DNA from: an uncultured Collinsella sp.
GTDB taxonomy: Bacteria > Actinomycetota > Coriobacteriia > Coriobacteriales > Coriobacteriaceae
Direction: 5' to 3'
Assembly (NCBI GenBank): GCA_900758845.1
Contig: CAAESW010000060.1
Location: 1 to 40,242, forward strand
Length of the DNA stretch: 40,242 nt
The translations under genes were made by a program, and so were the position numbers. Under the pieces are notes generated by a model. The model was not told where the DNA came from. It did no database searches and saw nothing but the letters and a program-made list of their open reading frames with translations. Positions 32,517 to 40,140 of the stretch are shown in pieces (positions within the stretch are counted from its first letter, which is position 1; the number at the start of each line of letters is the position of its first letter).

Positions 32517-32665
32517 GCTCTCCCCTTTCGCTGGGTTGATGGTCCCTTCCAGCATACCCCGCCGCGCCAGCGCTGCACTCTTCATTCCGTGTTTAATCCC
32601 GCGTTGCACACCGGCTTGCGAATTTCTAACATTGCTTACATTTCTATACGCTTGAGCTAACACGT

Positions 32666-32717
32666 TTTACCCCCGTATCAACAGTGTGCGGGGGTAAACT
32701 TATGCGCATGTTATAAC
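32666..32717 (+). promoter_or_regulatory. pfkA promoter region with dyad operator
   Basis: TTTACCCCCG (32666-32675) and CGGGGGTAAA (32689-32698) are perfect 10-base arms 13 bases apart. A likely -10, TATAAC, is at 32712-32717, which puts the right arm over the -35 position. No recognisable -35 is seen, so a repressor or activator bound to the dyad may govern pfkA or the divergent M18 gene. Confidence 0.55.
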
Positions 32718-32736
32718 TTGCCCGGAAGGATTCATC

Positions 32737-33816
32737 ATGCTTAGGATCGGTCTTCTTACCAGTGGCGGCGACTGCCAGGCACTCAACGCCACCATGCGCG
32801 GCATCGTCAAAACGCTTATGACCAATAGCGAAGAGCCTATCGAGATCTATGGTTTTGAGGACGGCTACCAGGGCCTTATCTACAGCAGATTCCGTGTCAT
32901 GACGCCCGCCGATTTTAGCGGCATCCTCACCCGCGGTGGCACCATCCTGGGCACGAGCCGTACGCCGTTCAAGCGCTTGGATACTCCCGAGGCCGACGGC
33001 GTCGAAAAGGTGCCAGCGATGGTCCACACCTATCATAAGCTGCAGCTCGACTGCCTGTTTATGCTGGGCGGCAACGGCTCCACCAAGACCGCCAACCGCC
33101 TGCGCGAAGAGGGCCTCAACGTTATCGCCCTGCCCAAGACCATCGATAACGACACCTGGGGCACCGAGCTGACGTTTGGCTTTACGAGCGCCATCGACGT
33201 CGCCACCAAGTGCATCGACGACATCCACACCACCGCTTCGAGCCATGGGCGCGTGTTCGTTATCGAGATCATGGGCCACAAGGTTGGCTGGATCCCGCTG
33301 TATGCCGGCGTCGCGGGCGGCGCGGATGTCATCTTGATTCCCGAAATCCCCTACGACATGGATAACGTCATCAAGACCATCGAGCATCGCATGGAGACCG
33401 GCAGCCGCTTTACCATCGTGGCCGTCGCCGAGGGCGCTATCTCCAAGGAAGACGCGGCGCTGTCCAAGAAGGAGTACAAGAAGAAGCTCGCCGAGCGTAC
33501 GAGCCCGTCAATCGTGTACGACATCGCCAAGGAGATCGAGGCCAAGACCGGTCGCGAAACCCGCGTCGCCATCCCCGGCCACACGCAGCGCGGCGGTCAA
33601 CCCGACGCCCAGGACCGCATCTTTGCGACCCAGTGCGGCGTCGAGGCGGCACTGGGCTGCCTGCGCGGCGAGTTTGGCTACATGATTGCCCTGCGCGACG
33701 GCAAGATGTGCCACATGCCGCTCGAGGAGGTCGCCGGCAAGCTCAAGTTTGTCGACCCCCAGAGCGATCTGGTGCGCGAGGCCAAGGCGCTGGGCATCAG
33801 CTTCGGCGACGAATAG
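32737..33816 (+). CDS. pfkA: 6-phosphofructokinase
   Basis: A 359-residue glycolytic enzyme that phosphorylates fructose 6-phosphate to the 1,6-bisphosphate. The N-terminal loop is 'TSGGDCQALNA', the substrate motif 'PKTIDND' (Lys134), then 'IEIMGHKVGWIPLYAGVAGG' and 'PGHTQRGGQPDAQDR'. The nucleotide loop reads GGNGS (Asn113) where the ATP type has GGDGS and the pyrophosphate type GGDDS. The retained Gly suggests ATP as donor, and Lys134 is the feature of the mixed subgroup; the Asn is shared, as I recall, with a clostridial branch. AAGGA precedes ATG 32737. The last codons are part of a 186-base palindrome. Confidence 0.9.
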   Translation: MLRIGLLTSGGDCQALNATMRGIVKTLMTNSEEPIEIYGFEDGYQGLIYSRFRVMTPADFSGILTRGGTILGTSRTPFKRLDTPEADGVEKVPAMVHTYHKLQLDCLFMLGGNGSTKTANRLREEGLNVIALPKTIDNDTWGTELTFGFTSAIDVATKCIDDIHTTASSHGRVFVIEIMGHKVGWIPLYAGVAGGADVILIPEIPYDMDNVIKTIEHRMETGSRFTIVAVAEGAISKEDAALSKKEYKKKLAERTSPSIVYDIAKEIEAKTGRETRVAIPGHTQRGGQPDAQDRIFATQCGVEAALGCLRGEFGYMIALRDGKMCHMPLEEVAGKLKFVDPQSDLVREAKALGISFGDE

Positions 33817-33993
33817 CCTCGGCTGGAACCGCCCCCATCGGAGGCCCAAGGGCTTACCTCCCAAATCGTCCTCGGACATGTCAGGACCCCGCCGTGCGCT
33901 TCGCGCGGCGGGGTCCTTCCGTCCTGCGGAAAGATTTTTTGGGGGTAAGCCCTGGGCCTCCTGCGGTAACTAGGGAGGCCGAGGCTATTCGTC
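33808..33993. repeat. 186-bp imperfect palindrome that begins inside pfkA
   Basis: The outer arms GACGAATAGCCTCGGC (33808-33823) and complement (33978-33993) are perfect over 16 bases and include the last two sense codons and stop of pfkA. A second pair, 33840-33862 with 33940-33961, matches with one base indel and one mismatch. The centre is the hairpin at 33883-33917. In pfkA mRNA it would be a tall stem ending in a terminator. Confidence 0.8.
33883..33920 (+). terminator. Terminator after pfkA, at the palindrome centre
   Basis: Perfect 12-base arms AGGACCCCGCCG (33883-33894) and CGGCGGGGTCCT (33906-33917) with a further CGC/GCG stem inside; TCC follows. The T tract is short, but the hairpin is very stable. 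Confidence 0.6.
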
Positions 33994-34037
33994 TTCTAGC
34001 TGCGAGTGCGTGGGGTAGGATGCGGCGTGCATTTTTG

Positions 34038-34216
34038 GGAGTTTTCAGCAGCCGAGGGTGCCTGCATACTGGATTTTGGGCGAAAGGCGGGCGCTATGGG
34101 TCGCGTTCTGTAAAAAATGGCCAGCTCTTGAGGCGTTGGGGCTCAGAATCAGGGCTTCCAGCGCTGTTTTGTGCGTCCGATCCCGCGCCCGCGGACTCCG
34201 GGATGCTGAAAACTCC
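34038..34216. repeat. Second large inverted repeat downstream of pfkA
   Basis: GGAGTTTTCAGCA (34038-34050) and TGCTGAAAACTCC (34204-34216) are perfect 13-base arms 153 bases apart. TGCCTGCA (34059-34066) also has a complement at 34246-34253. I find no gene in 33817-34355; the space is filled by the two palindromes and the terminator at 34253-34296. Confidence 0.6.
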
Positions 34217-34252
34217 AGAATTTGCACGCCGCCCCCTGGGGTACCTGCAGGC

Positions 34253-34296
34253 AAAAAGCAACCGCCCCGCCGAAATATGCAATCGGCGGGGCGGTT
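34253..34296 (-). terminator. Terminator after the ABC exporter operon
   Basis: Perfect 14-base arms AACCGCCCCGCCGA (34260-34273) and complement (34283-34296), followed on the - strand by GCTTTTTG. It lies 60 bases beyond the permease stop. Confidence 0.85.
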
Positions 34297-34355
34297 TATG
34301 CAATAAAGCGGCTGTGACACGTCACAGCTCGCTACAGTTTGAATCCCAGAACAGG

Positions 34356-37121
34356 CTACTCTGCGCTCTTGAGGGCACCGACCATGTCGATCTTGTTGAG
34401 GGTGCGATTGGTGGCGAGGTTGACGATAAACGTAAAGCCAAAGGCCAGCAGCACGGCAAGCACGTAGCTCAGTGGCTCGACCTCGACGTCAAAGTACAGC
34501 GACGGCATCTGCAAAATGTAGGTAAAGCTCTCGGCCAGCAAGCCGCCCAGCGGCACGCCCAGCGCAGCGCCGATCGCCGTGAGGATCAACGTCTCCTTGT
34601 TGACGTAGTGGTGCACCTCGCCACGGCGGAAGCCCAGCACCTTAATGGTCGCCAGCTCGCGCTCGCGCTCGGAGATATTCGTGTTGGACAGCGTAAACAC
34701 CACCACAAACGACAGGCACGCCGCCATAAAGGTCACGAGCACCACGACCGAATTGATAATCGTAAAGTTCGCCTCATAGTTTTCCCAATGCTCGGCCGTA
34801 CTCGAAATCGTAAGCCAACCGTCACTCTTAAGATTCTTGCTAAACGCAATCTGGTCGGCCGACGAGCCCTTAAGCAGCACAAAGACGCCGTTAAGACGTG
34901 CGCTTCGACCGAACGCGCGCTCATAAGTGCCCTGCGTCATGTAAAGCGTGTTGCCCAGATAGTTGAGCGAAATATCACTGACTTTGACCTTGGCAACATT
35001 GAGCGACGAATCCTGGACGTGCGCCGTATCGCCCGGCTGAATCCCCAGCACCAGCTGTGAACTTTTGCTCAGATACACGTCTCCGTCACGCAAAGACAGC
35101 GGCTCTTTGGACTCATCCTCAAGGCACACGTAGTCGCCCAAGTCACCCGTGCGGTCATCGGGCACCACAATCAGCTGCACGGTCTCGCTCTTGCCGCCGA
35201 ATGTAAAGGTGACGTTGTCGGTCATAATCGGCAGCTTCGAAGTCACGGTCACGTTGGAATCATTGGCCGCGTTGCGCTCATCCAACGCCGCGCACGTCTG
35301 CGAAAAATCGTCGGGATTGGCGACCGCCAGCAAGTCATAGCGCGTGATATGCCCGTACTGTTTGGGCGAAAGCGCCACCGACGTATCGCGGATGCCCATG
35401 CCGCAGATCACGAGCGCCGTGCAGCCGGCGATACCGAAGATGGTCATAAAGGCACGCTTTTTGTAGCGGAACAGGTTACGTGCTGCCACCTTGTTCAAAA
35501 AGCCCATGCGGCGCCAGATAAATCCGATACGCTCGAGCAGAATGCGTGAGCCAGCACGCGGCGCCTTGGGGCGCATGAGCGAAGCCGGCGTCTCGGCCAT
35601 CTCGTGGCGGCAGGCGATAATCGTGGCACCCACCACGCCCACGGTAAACAGCGCCACCGAGACGATTGAGGACACGATATCGTACGAAAGCAACATCTGG
35701 GGTAGCGAGTACATGTCGTCGAACACTGTAAACAGGAACAGCGGCAGGCCCACAAATCCGATGATGTTGCCGAGCACGCCGCCAATCAGACACGCCCACA
35801 GCGAGTAATCCACGTATTTGGACAGGATGCGCTCGCGCGAGTAGCCAAGCGCCTTGTACAGGCCAATGAGCGTGCGTTCCTCCTCGACCATGCGCGTGGC
35901 GGTGGTAAGGCTGATGAGTACGGCGACGATAAAGAAGATGAATGGGAAAACCGTGGCGATGGCCTCGATCGAAGAGCTGTCGCTCTCGACGCTCGAGTAG
36001 CTTGCGATGTTGCCGCGGTCCTGGATGTACCAGGTGCATTCGCCCAGATCGGAAAGCTCGGCGCGGGCATCGGCAAAATGCTGGTCGGCGGCGGCGCGGC
36101 GCTGGTCCAACTCAGCCTGAGCCTGAACGCGCTCCTCGCTGCCCTCGGCCATACGGTCGATGTTGCCCTGTTCAATCCCAAAGAGCATATTCGCCTGACG
36201 CTCGGCCGCATCCAAGCTTGCCGGCGTGTCGACCGTCAGCTCCTGAGCGCGCGCCTTCTCACGCTCCTCGCGGATCTTCTCGATATTGCCTTTGACCTCG
36301 TTGATCTTTACCGCGTAGGCATCCGAATAGGAATTGAGACTCTTGGCTCCCTCGACGATCACGCGGATTGCGGAGTAGGAAGAAGATGTCGCGGCGTCCT
36401 CGCTCACATAGAACTTATAGTCCGCCGCCGAAGCAGCGCGAAAGGCGTTGACTGTCGAATCGGAGCTCACGTCGGTAGGATCGAGGACCTCGGCCGTAAT
36501 GGTGTAATCGCCCGCGGCAAACTGATCCTTGGCGCTTTGGTTCGATGAACTTGCGTCATTGGCGGCAAAACTCACTGTATCGCCGAGCTTTTTGCCCGAA
36601 GCCTTCAGGAACTTCGAAGTCACCGCGACCTCATCGGCGCTCTCGGGCAAATCGCCGTTCACGAGCACCGGCTGATCGATGTTCTCCTTGGAGAGACTTT
36701 GCACGACCACTCGCTCGCGCGTTGTGCCCACGGCGGTGTAGGCGGTCTCGGTGTAGATACCCTCAGCCGTCTCGACGCCGTCGACCTCTTGGATAGCCGC
36801 AAGATCGTCGCGTGTAAGGCCATAGGTCGACTGCACGTTAATGTCATAGACATTCTGCTGGTCAAAATACGCGTCGACCGAATCGCACAGATCCTCGCAG
36901 CCCGCCTTAAGGCCGCACATCACACTCACGCCGAGAGCGGTGATAACCACGATGGACAAAAAGCGCTTAAGACTGCCCCGAATCGTGCGGTAGATGCCAC
37001 GGCGAAAAACCGTCGGCACCATATCGTTTGAGCTTTGAGCGGTACGGTAGGTCGCGAACTCCCGGTCGCGACCCGCGTGCTCCGTATCGTGGTTTTGGCT
37101 GTTTTGGCGATCTTGGTCCAT
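34356..37121 (-). CDS. FtsX/MacB-type ABC transporter permease
   Basis: A 921-residue membrane protein with two FtsX domains. A first helix ('FLSIVVITALGVSVMCGLKAG', about residues 55-75) is followed by a large extracytoplasmic region with a coiled-coil part ('IEKIREEREKARAQ', Ala/Gln-rich helices). Three helices come near residues 380-510 ('TVFPFIFFIVAVLISLTTAT', then 'VDYSLWACLIGGVLGNIIGF'). After a second external domain, the C-terminal FtsX unit ends in 'VLAVLLAFGFTFIVNLATNR'. Such proteins do not import solutes but drive export of lipids or peptides, or work in envelope stress or antimicrobial resistance. ATG 37121 lies 6 bases past the end of the ATPase gene; a GTG at 37133 overlapping that gene is an alternative start. 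Confidence 0.88.
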   Translation of the reverse strand: MDQDRQNSQNHDTEHAGRDREFATYRTAQSSNDMVPTVFRRGIYRTIRGSLKRFLSIVVITALGVSVMCGLKAGCEDLCDSVDAYFDQQNVYDINVQSTYGLTRDDLAAIQEVDGVETAEGIYTETAYTAVGTTRERVVVQSLSKENIDQPVLVNGDLPESADEVAVTSKFLKASGKKLGDTVSFAANDASSSNQSAKDQFAAGDYTITAEVLDPTDVSSDSTVNAFRAASAADYKFYVSEDAATSSSYSAIRVIVEGAKSLNSYSDAYAVKINEVKGNIEKIREEREKARAQELTVDTPASLDAAERQANMLFGIEQGNIDRMAEGSEERVQAQAELDQRRAAADQHFADARAELSDLGECTWYIQDRGNIASYSSVESDSSSIEAIATVFPFIFFIVAVLISLTTATRMVEEERTLIGLYKALGYSRERILSKYVDYSLWACLIGGVLGNIIGFVGLPLFLFTVFDDMYSLPQMLLSYDIVSSIVSVALFTVGVVGATIIACRHEMAETPASLMRPKAPRAGSRILLERIGFIWRRMGFLNKVAARNLFRYKKRAFMTIFGIAGCTALVICGMGIRDTSVALSPKQYGHITRYDLLAVANPDDFSQTCAALDERNAANDSNVTVTSKLPIMTDNVTFTFGGKSETVQLIVVPDDRTGDLGDYVCLEDESKEPLSLRDGDVYLSKSSQLVLGIQPGDTAHVQDSSLNVAKVKVSDISLNYLGNTLYMTQGTYERAFGRSARLNGVFVLLKGSSADQIAFSKNLKSDGWLTISSTAEHWENYEANFTIINSVVVLVTFMAACLSFVVVFTLSNTNISERERELATIKVLGFRRGEVHHYVNKETLILTAIGAALGVPLGGLLAESFTYILQMPSLYFDVEVEPLSYVLAVLLAFGFTFIVNLATNRTLNKIDMVGALKSAE

Positions 37122-37126
37122 GGGCG

Positions 37127-37828
37127 CTACCACTCGATCGTCTCGATAGGCACGGGATTTTGCTGGACCGTCTCGCTCTCCACGCGGCCGCTCTTAAAGC
37201 GGATCAGGCGATCTGCCATGGGCGCCAGCGCGGAGTTGTGGGTGATGATGATGACCGTGATGCCCTGCTTGCGGCAGGTGTCCTGCAGCAACTGCAAAAT
37301 CTGCTTACCGGTTTTGTAGTCGAGTGCACCCGTGGGCTCGTCGCACAGAAGCAGCTTGGGGTTCTTGGCCAGCGCGCGGGCAATGGACACGCGCTGTTGC
37401 TCGCCGCCCGAAAGCTGCGCCGGAAAGTTGGCGAGGCGCTCACCCAGGCCAACCTGACGAAGCGTTTGCTCGGCATCGAGCGAATCGGGGCAAATCTGTG
37501 CCGCGAGCTCAACGTTTTCAAGCGCCGTCAGGTTGGGGACCAGATTGTAGAACTGGAAGACAAAGCCGACGTCGGCGCGGCGGTATTCCACGAGCTGCGC
37601 CTCGTTGGCGGAGCTCACGTCGCGCCCGTCCACCGTCACGGTGCCGGAGGTCGCCGTATCCATGCCGCCCAGAATGTTGAGCGCCGTGGTCTTGCCGGCA
37701 CCCGAAGCACCCAGAATGATGGCGAGCTCGCCGCGCTCGACCGTAAAACTCGCGCCGTCGAGCGCATGAATGCGGGCGTCGCCCTCGCCGTATGCTTTGA
37801 TGACGTCTTTGAATTCGATATAGGCCAT
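37127..37828 (-). CDS. ABC transporter ATP-binding protein (LolD/MacB type)
   Basis: A 233-residue ATPase that pairs with the downstream FtsX-type permease. Walker A is GASGAGKTT near residue 40, the Q-loop is in 'VGFVFQFYNLVPNLTALENV', the signature is LSGGEQQR, Walker B is 'LLLCDEPTGALD', and the H-loop is 'VIIITHN'. The 'DEPTGALD' form is typical of MacB/LolD/SalX-like ATPases. The gene is first in a two-gene - strand operon, with a type B repeat about 50 bases upstream. Confidence 0.93.
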   Translation of the reverse strand: MAYIEFKDVIKAYGEGDARIHALDGASFTVERGELAIILGASGAGKTTALNILGGMDTATSGTVTVDGRDVSSANEAQLVEYRRADVGFVFQFYNLVPNLTALENVELAAQICPDSLDAEQTLRQVGLGERLANFPAQLSGGEQQRVSIARALAKNPKLLLCDEPTGALDYKTGKQILQLLQDTCRKQGITVIIITHNSALAPMADRLIRFKSGRVESETVQQNPVPIETIEW

Positions 37829-37877
37829 CGATCGGTTCCCATCTGGTCGGATAACTCTTTAATATTACCCATTTCCC

Positions 37878-37916
37878 ACCAACCAAAAAGGGACAGGTTT
37901 ATTTTGGCAGGTTTTA
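37878..37916. repeat. REP-like repeat, type B, reverse copy
   Basis: It is the reverse complement of 28821-28859 with two differences (TG replaced by AA in one arm). It lies in the 5' region of the ABC exporter operon. Confidence 0.8.
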
Positions 37917-38029
37917 TATGAGGAAACGGCAGCTATAGATGAAGCGCCGGGGAGGCAGAGACATCATCGACGGGGTCAGGCCGACCGCCAAACACAACGC
38001 ACGCATCTCTATCTGTCAGCCAAATCATT

Positions 38030-38043
38030 CGAACAGCTGTTCG
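38030..38043 (+). promoter_or_regulatory. LexA (SOS) box upstream of the GyrI-like gene
   Basis: CGAACAGCTGTTCG is a perfect 14-base palindrome and fits the CGAACNNNNGTTCG box bound by LexA/DinR in Gram-positive bacteria. Two overlapping TATGAT -10 candidates (38048-38053, 38053-38058) follow at once, so LexA would cover the promoter. The start codon is 57 bases downstream. Confidence 0.8.
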
Positions 38044-38099
38044 TTTCTATGATATGATTCCGCTATCTAAGCAGGCCAATACGCAGAAAGGCGGCCAAC

Positions 38100-38738
38100 A
38101 TGGCGTTCGACTTTAAGAAGGAATGCAAGGAGCTCTACAAACCTGCAAGCAAGCCGAGTATCGTAACTGTCCCGCCTATGAGCTACGTTGCCGTTCGCGG
38201 CAAGGGCGACCCAAATACCGAAGGTGGCGAGTATCAAAACGCCCTGCCGCTGCTTTACGGCATCGCCTATACCGTCAAGATGTCGAAGAAAGGCTCAAGG
38301 AGTATCGAGGGCTATTTCGACTTTGTGGTACCGCCGCTCGAGGGTTTCTGGTGGCAAGACTCCCCGAGCGGCAACATCGATTATGTACGCAAGGACGATT
38401 TCAACTTTATCTCGTGCCTCCGCCTGCCCGATTTCGTCACCCGAGATGACTTTGACTGGGCAGTCGCGGAAGCCACGACCAAAAAGAAACTGGACTTTTC
38501 CGCCGTCGAGCTGCTTAAAGTTGACGAGGGTCTCTGCGTTCAATGCATGCACACCGGACCCTATGACAGCGAGTCGGCAACCGTAGACGCTATGCATGAA
38601 TATACGGCCGAGCAGGGCTATGTCCCCGACTTCACAGACACCCGTTTACATCACGAAATCTATCTCTCCGATCCACGCAAATGTGCACCGGAGAAACTTA
38701 AGACTGTGGTTCGTCATCCCATCAAGCGCGCTGAATAG
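38100..38738 (+). CDS. GyrI-like small-molecule-binding domain protein
   Basis: A 212-residue cytosolic protein of the GyrI-like (COG4832) family. Typical segments are 'VPPMSYVAVRGKGDPN' near residue 24, 'LYGIAYTVKMSKK' near 52, 'VPPLEGFWW' near 77, and 'QCMHTGPYDSESATVDAMHE' near 145. The last is the hallmark 'HxGPY' region of the ligand-binding fold. Some members bind or hydrolyse small toxic compounds, and E. coli GyrI/SbmC protects gyrase. A perfect LexA box in its promoter suggests induction by DNA damage, as is known for E. coli sbmC. AAAGGCGG precedes ATG 38100. It is transcribed alone. Confidence 0.87.
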   Translation: MAFDFKKECKELYKPASKPSIVTVPPMSYVAVRGKGDPNTEGGEYQNALPLLYGIAYTVKMSKKGSRSIEGYFDFVVPPLEGFWWQDSPSGNIDYVRKDDFNFISCLRLPDFVTRDDFDWAVAEATTKKKLDFSAVELLKVDEGLCVQCMHTGPYDSESATVDAMHEYTAEQGYVPDFTDTRLHHEIYLSDPRKCAPEKLKTVVRHPIKRAE

Positions 38739-38810
38739 CGTGGAGCGTCATCCCGCGCATCAGGTTTTAGGCCAGGCAATCAGCCGCTCCAAGGTCATCT
38801 GGCAGCTTCC

Positions 38811-38837
38811 TTGACGCAGGTCATCGTATCTTATAAT
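38811..38837 (+). promoter_or_regulatory. Promoter of the Abi-family remnant and its leader
   Basis: TTGACG (38811-38816) and TATAAT (38832-38837) are near-consensus but only 15 bases apart. Transcription would start near 38844, just before the structured leader. Confidence 0.5.
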
Positions 38838-38850
38838 TTTATGTCTCTAA

Positions 38851-38906
38851 AGCTGGAAAGCCTCTCAACGATGCGCAACTCCAGCTCTTTTTATATCAAG
38901 AGGCTT
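38851..38906 (+). ncRNA. Pseudoknot-like leader or small RNA upstream of the Abi remnant
   Basis: AGCTGGA (38851-38857) pairs with TCCAGCT (38880-38886), followed by CTTTTTAT, which could act as a weak terminator. AAGCCTCT in that loop (38858-38865) is exactly complementary to AGAGGCTT (38899-38906), which contains the ribosome binding site of the gene at 38909. The two helices interleave as in an H-type pseudoknot. The RNA could hide the ribosome binding site, or be released as a short RNA of about 50 bases. No RNA family is recognised. Confidence 0.45.
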
Positions 38907-38908
38907 AA

Positions 38909-39034
38909 ATGAAATACCAGAAGTCGTGGATATCCATCAACGAACAGATAGCACTATTGACAGAAAACAAGGGTCTTAAGTGCTTTGATCAAAGCGAACT
39001 CGAGCGAGCTTTGGTCGAAGTCGGCTACTACAGG
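38909..39034 (+). pseudogene. 5' fragment of an Abi-family (Abi_2/AbiF-like) gene
   Basis: The first 42 codons encode 'KSWISINEQIALLTENKG' and end in 'ALVEVGYYR', a good match to the start of Abi_2/AbiD/AbiF abortive-infection proteins, which open with 'sieEQiell' and 'igYYrlsgY'. Full proteins are about 300 residues. After GYYR-Q the frame runs into the 3' end of ogt on the opposite strand and is no longer family-like. The break is between 39034 and 39049. AGAGG five bases before ATG 38909 and the upstream promoter survive. The gene product would be non-functional. Confidence 0.6.
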
Positions 39035-39049
39035 CAAAGTACTCGAGCG

Positions 39050-39628
39050 TTACTCCTCGTACGCGCCCTCAAGCCGCAGCAGCCACTCCTTACGGTCGAG
39101 GCCGCCGGCATATCCGTTGAGCGACCCGTCGGCCGCCAGCACGCGATGGCACGGCACGATAATCGAAACAGGGTTGCGAGCGACCGCAGCCCCCACCGCA
39201 CGAGGAGACACAGCGGGCGCCTCGTTCCCCGGTGCACGATGTCGAGCCGCAACACGCTGGGCGATCTCGCCATACGTGGCGACCTCACCACGCGGAATAG
39301 AAAGTAGCTCGTACCAAACTTCACGCTGAAACGCCGTGCCAATCATATGCAACGGCGGCGTAAACCGAGGTTCCTGCCCTGCAAAATAAGCATTCAGCCA
39401 AGCCCAAGAACGCTCAAGCACCGAAGTGGCCGCACCATTTGCCGGATTCACCGACAACATGCCACCAACACCAGAAACCGCGTCGGCGCCTTCAACGTGC
39501 TCCGCATCTTCTTTGAGCAGCGTAGAGCCAAAATGCTCCTGCCCCTCAAACCAAAGCCCTGTCAAACCGCGGCCATCAGCGGCAAGCAAGATTTCGCCCA
39601 AAGGCGAAGCAAACGTCGTCGTGACCAC
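39050..39628 (-). CDS. ogt: Methylated-DNA-protein cysteine methyltransferase
   Basis: A 192-residue DNA repair protein that transfers alkyl groups from O6-alkylguanine to its own cysteine. The acceptor is Cys160 in 'IIVPCHRVLAADGSLNGYAG'. The helix-turn-helix and Arg finger are in 'GEVATYGEIAQRV' and 'SPRAVGAAVARNP'; 'GTAFQREVWYEL' precedes them. The N-terminal domain (residues 1-90) is short and variable as usual. The start is GTG 39628 with AAAGGAG upstream. Its 3' end abuts the truncated Abi gene, so a rearrangement here joined the two. It lies near the SOS-boxed GyrI-like gene. Confidence 0.92.
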   Translation of the reverse strand: MVTTTFASPLGEILLAADGRGLTGLWFEGQEHFGSTLLKEDAEHVEGADAVSGVGGMLSVNPANGAATSVLERSWAWLNAYFAGQEPRFTPPLHMIGTAFQREVWYELLSIPRGEVATYGEIAQRVAARHRAPGNEAPAVSPRAVGAAVARNPVSIIVPCHRVLAADGSLNGYAGGLDRKEWLLRLEGAYEE

Positions 39629-39787
39629 CAGCGGCTCCTTTCAAAACTCCGCTCCATAATACCGCGAATTGTGCAGACAACTCCCGCAGATGCGTCCGGA
39701 CAGACTCGATTGTCCAAGAGAGGGCGTTTTCCCTCTCAATATCGGCCGATACCGAGTCGCAACGCCCAAAACGATGTCCGGCAAAAA

Positions 39788-39969
39788 CGAAGGTGAATGG
39801 TTTTCCGAGAAGTGGACGAGTAAAACTAGGGCCCTGAAGCATCCGCATTTTTTAATTGCAAAACAGCAGGATTCATGCGATAAAACCGCAGGAAATGGCG
39901 GCCAAAATATGCCGATGCTTCAAGGGTCCAAAATAGGTCGTTCACTTCCCGGAAAACCATTCACCTTCG
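39788..39969. repeat. 182-bp imperfect palindrome upstream of ogt
   Basis: Perfect 20-base outer arms (39788-39807 and 39950-39969) extend inward with few mismatches through AGTGGACGA. Inner arms TGAAGCATC (39835-39843) and GATGCTTCA (39913-39921) also match. The loop has ATAAAACCGCAGG, shared with 5747-5871. No gene is seen in 39629-40242. Confidence 0.78.
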
Positions 39970-40092
39970 ATTCGCATCAACCCCTAAGCCCTCACAAGCA
40001 ACAAACACAGGCGCGCCAAAGTTACCGCCTCAACCCCAAAGTTCCCGCAGGCAGCAGGCGCAACAGCGCCGCAGCTGCCGGCGGCGCTCCAC

Positions 40093-40140
40093 AGTCCCAA
40101 AAGGCGGCAGGCGCGAAGCGCCGGGGTCGCCGCCGGGACT
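40093..40140. repeat. GC-rich 48-base hairpin near the window end
   Basis: AGTCCC/GGGACT, GGCGGC/GCCGCC and GGCGC-GAA-GCGCC stack into one long stem with small internal loops. No T tract follows on either strand. It resembles the centres of the other palindromes rather than a terminator. Confidence 0.6.

Noticed and set aside
34330..34350. tRNA-like T-loop (GTTTGAATCCC)
   Set aside because: No acceptor, D or anticodon arms can be folded around it, and it is next to the permease stop codon.
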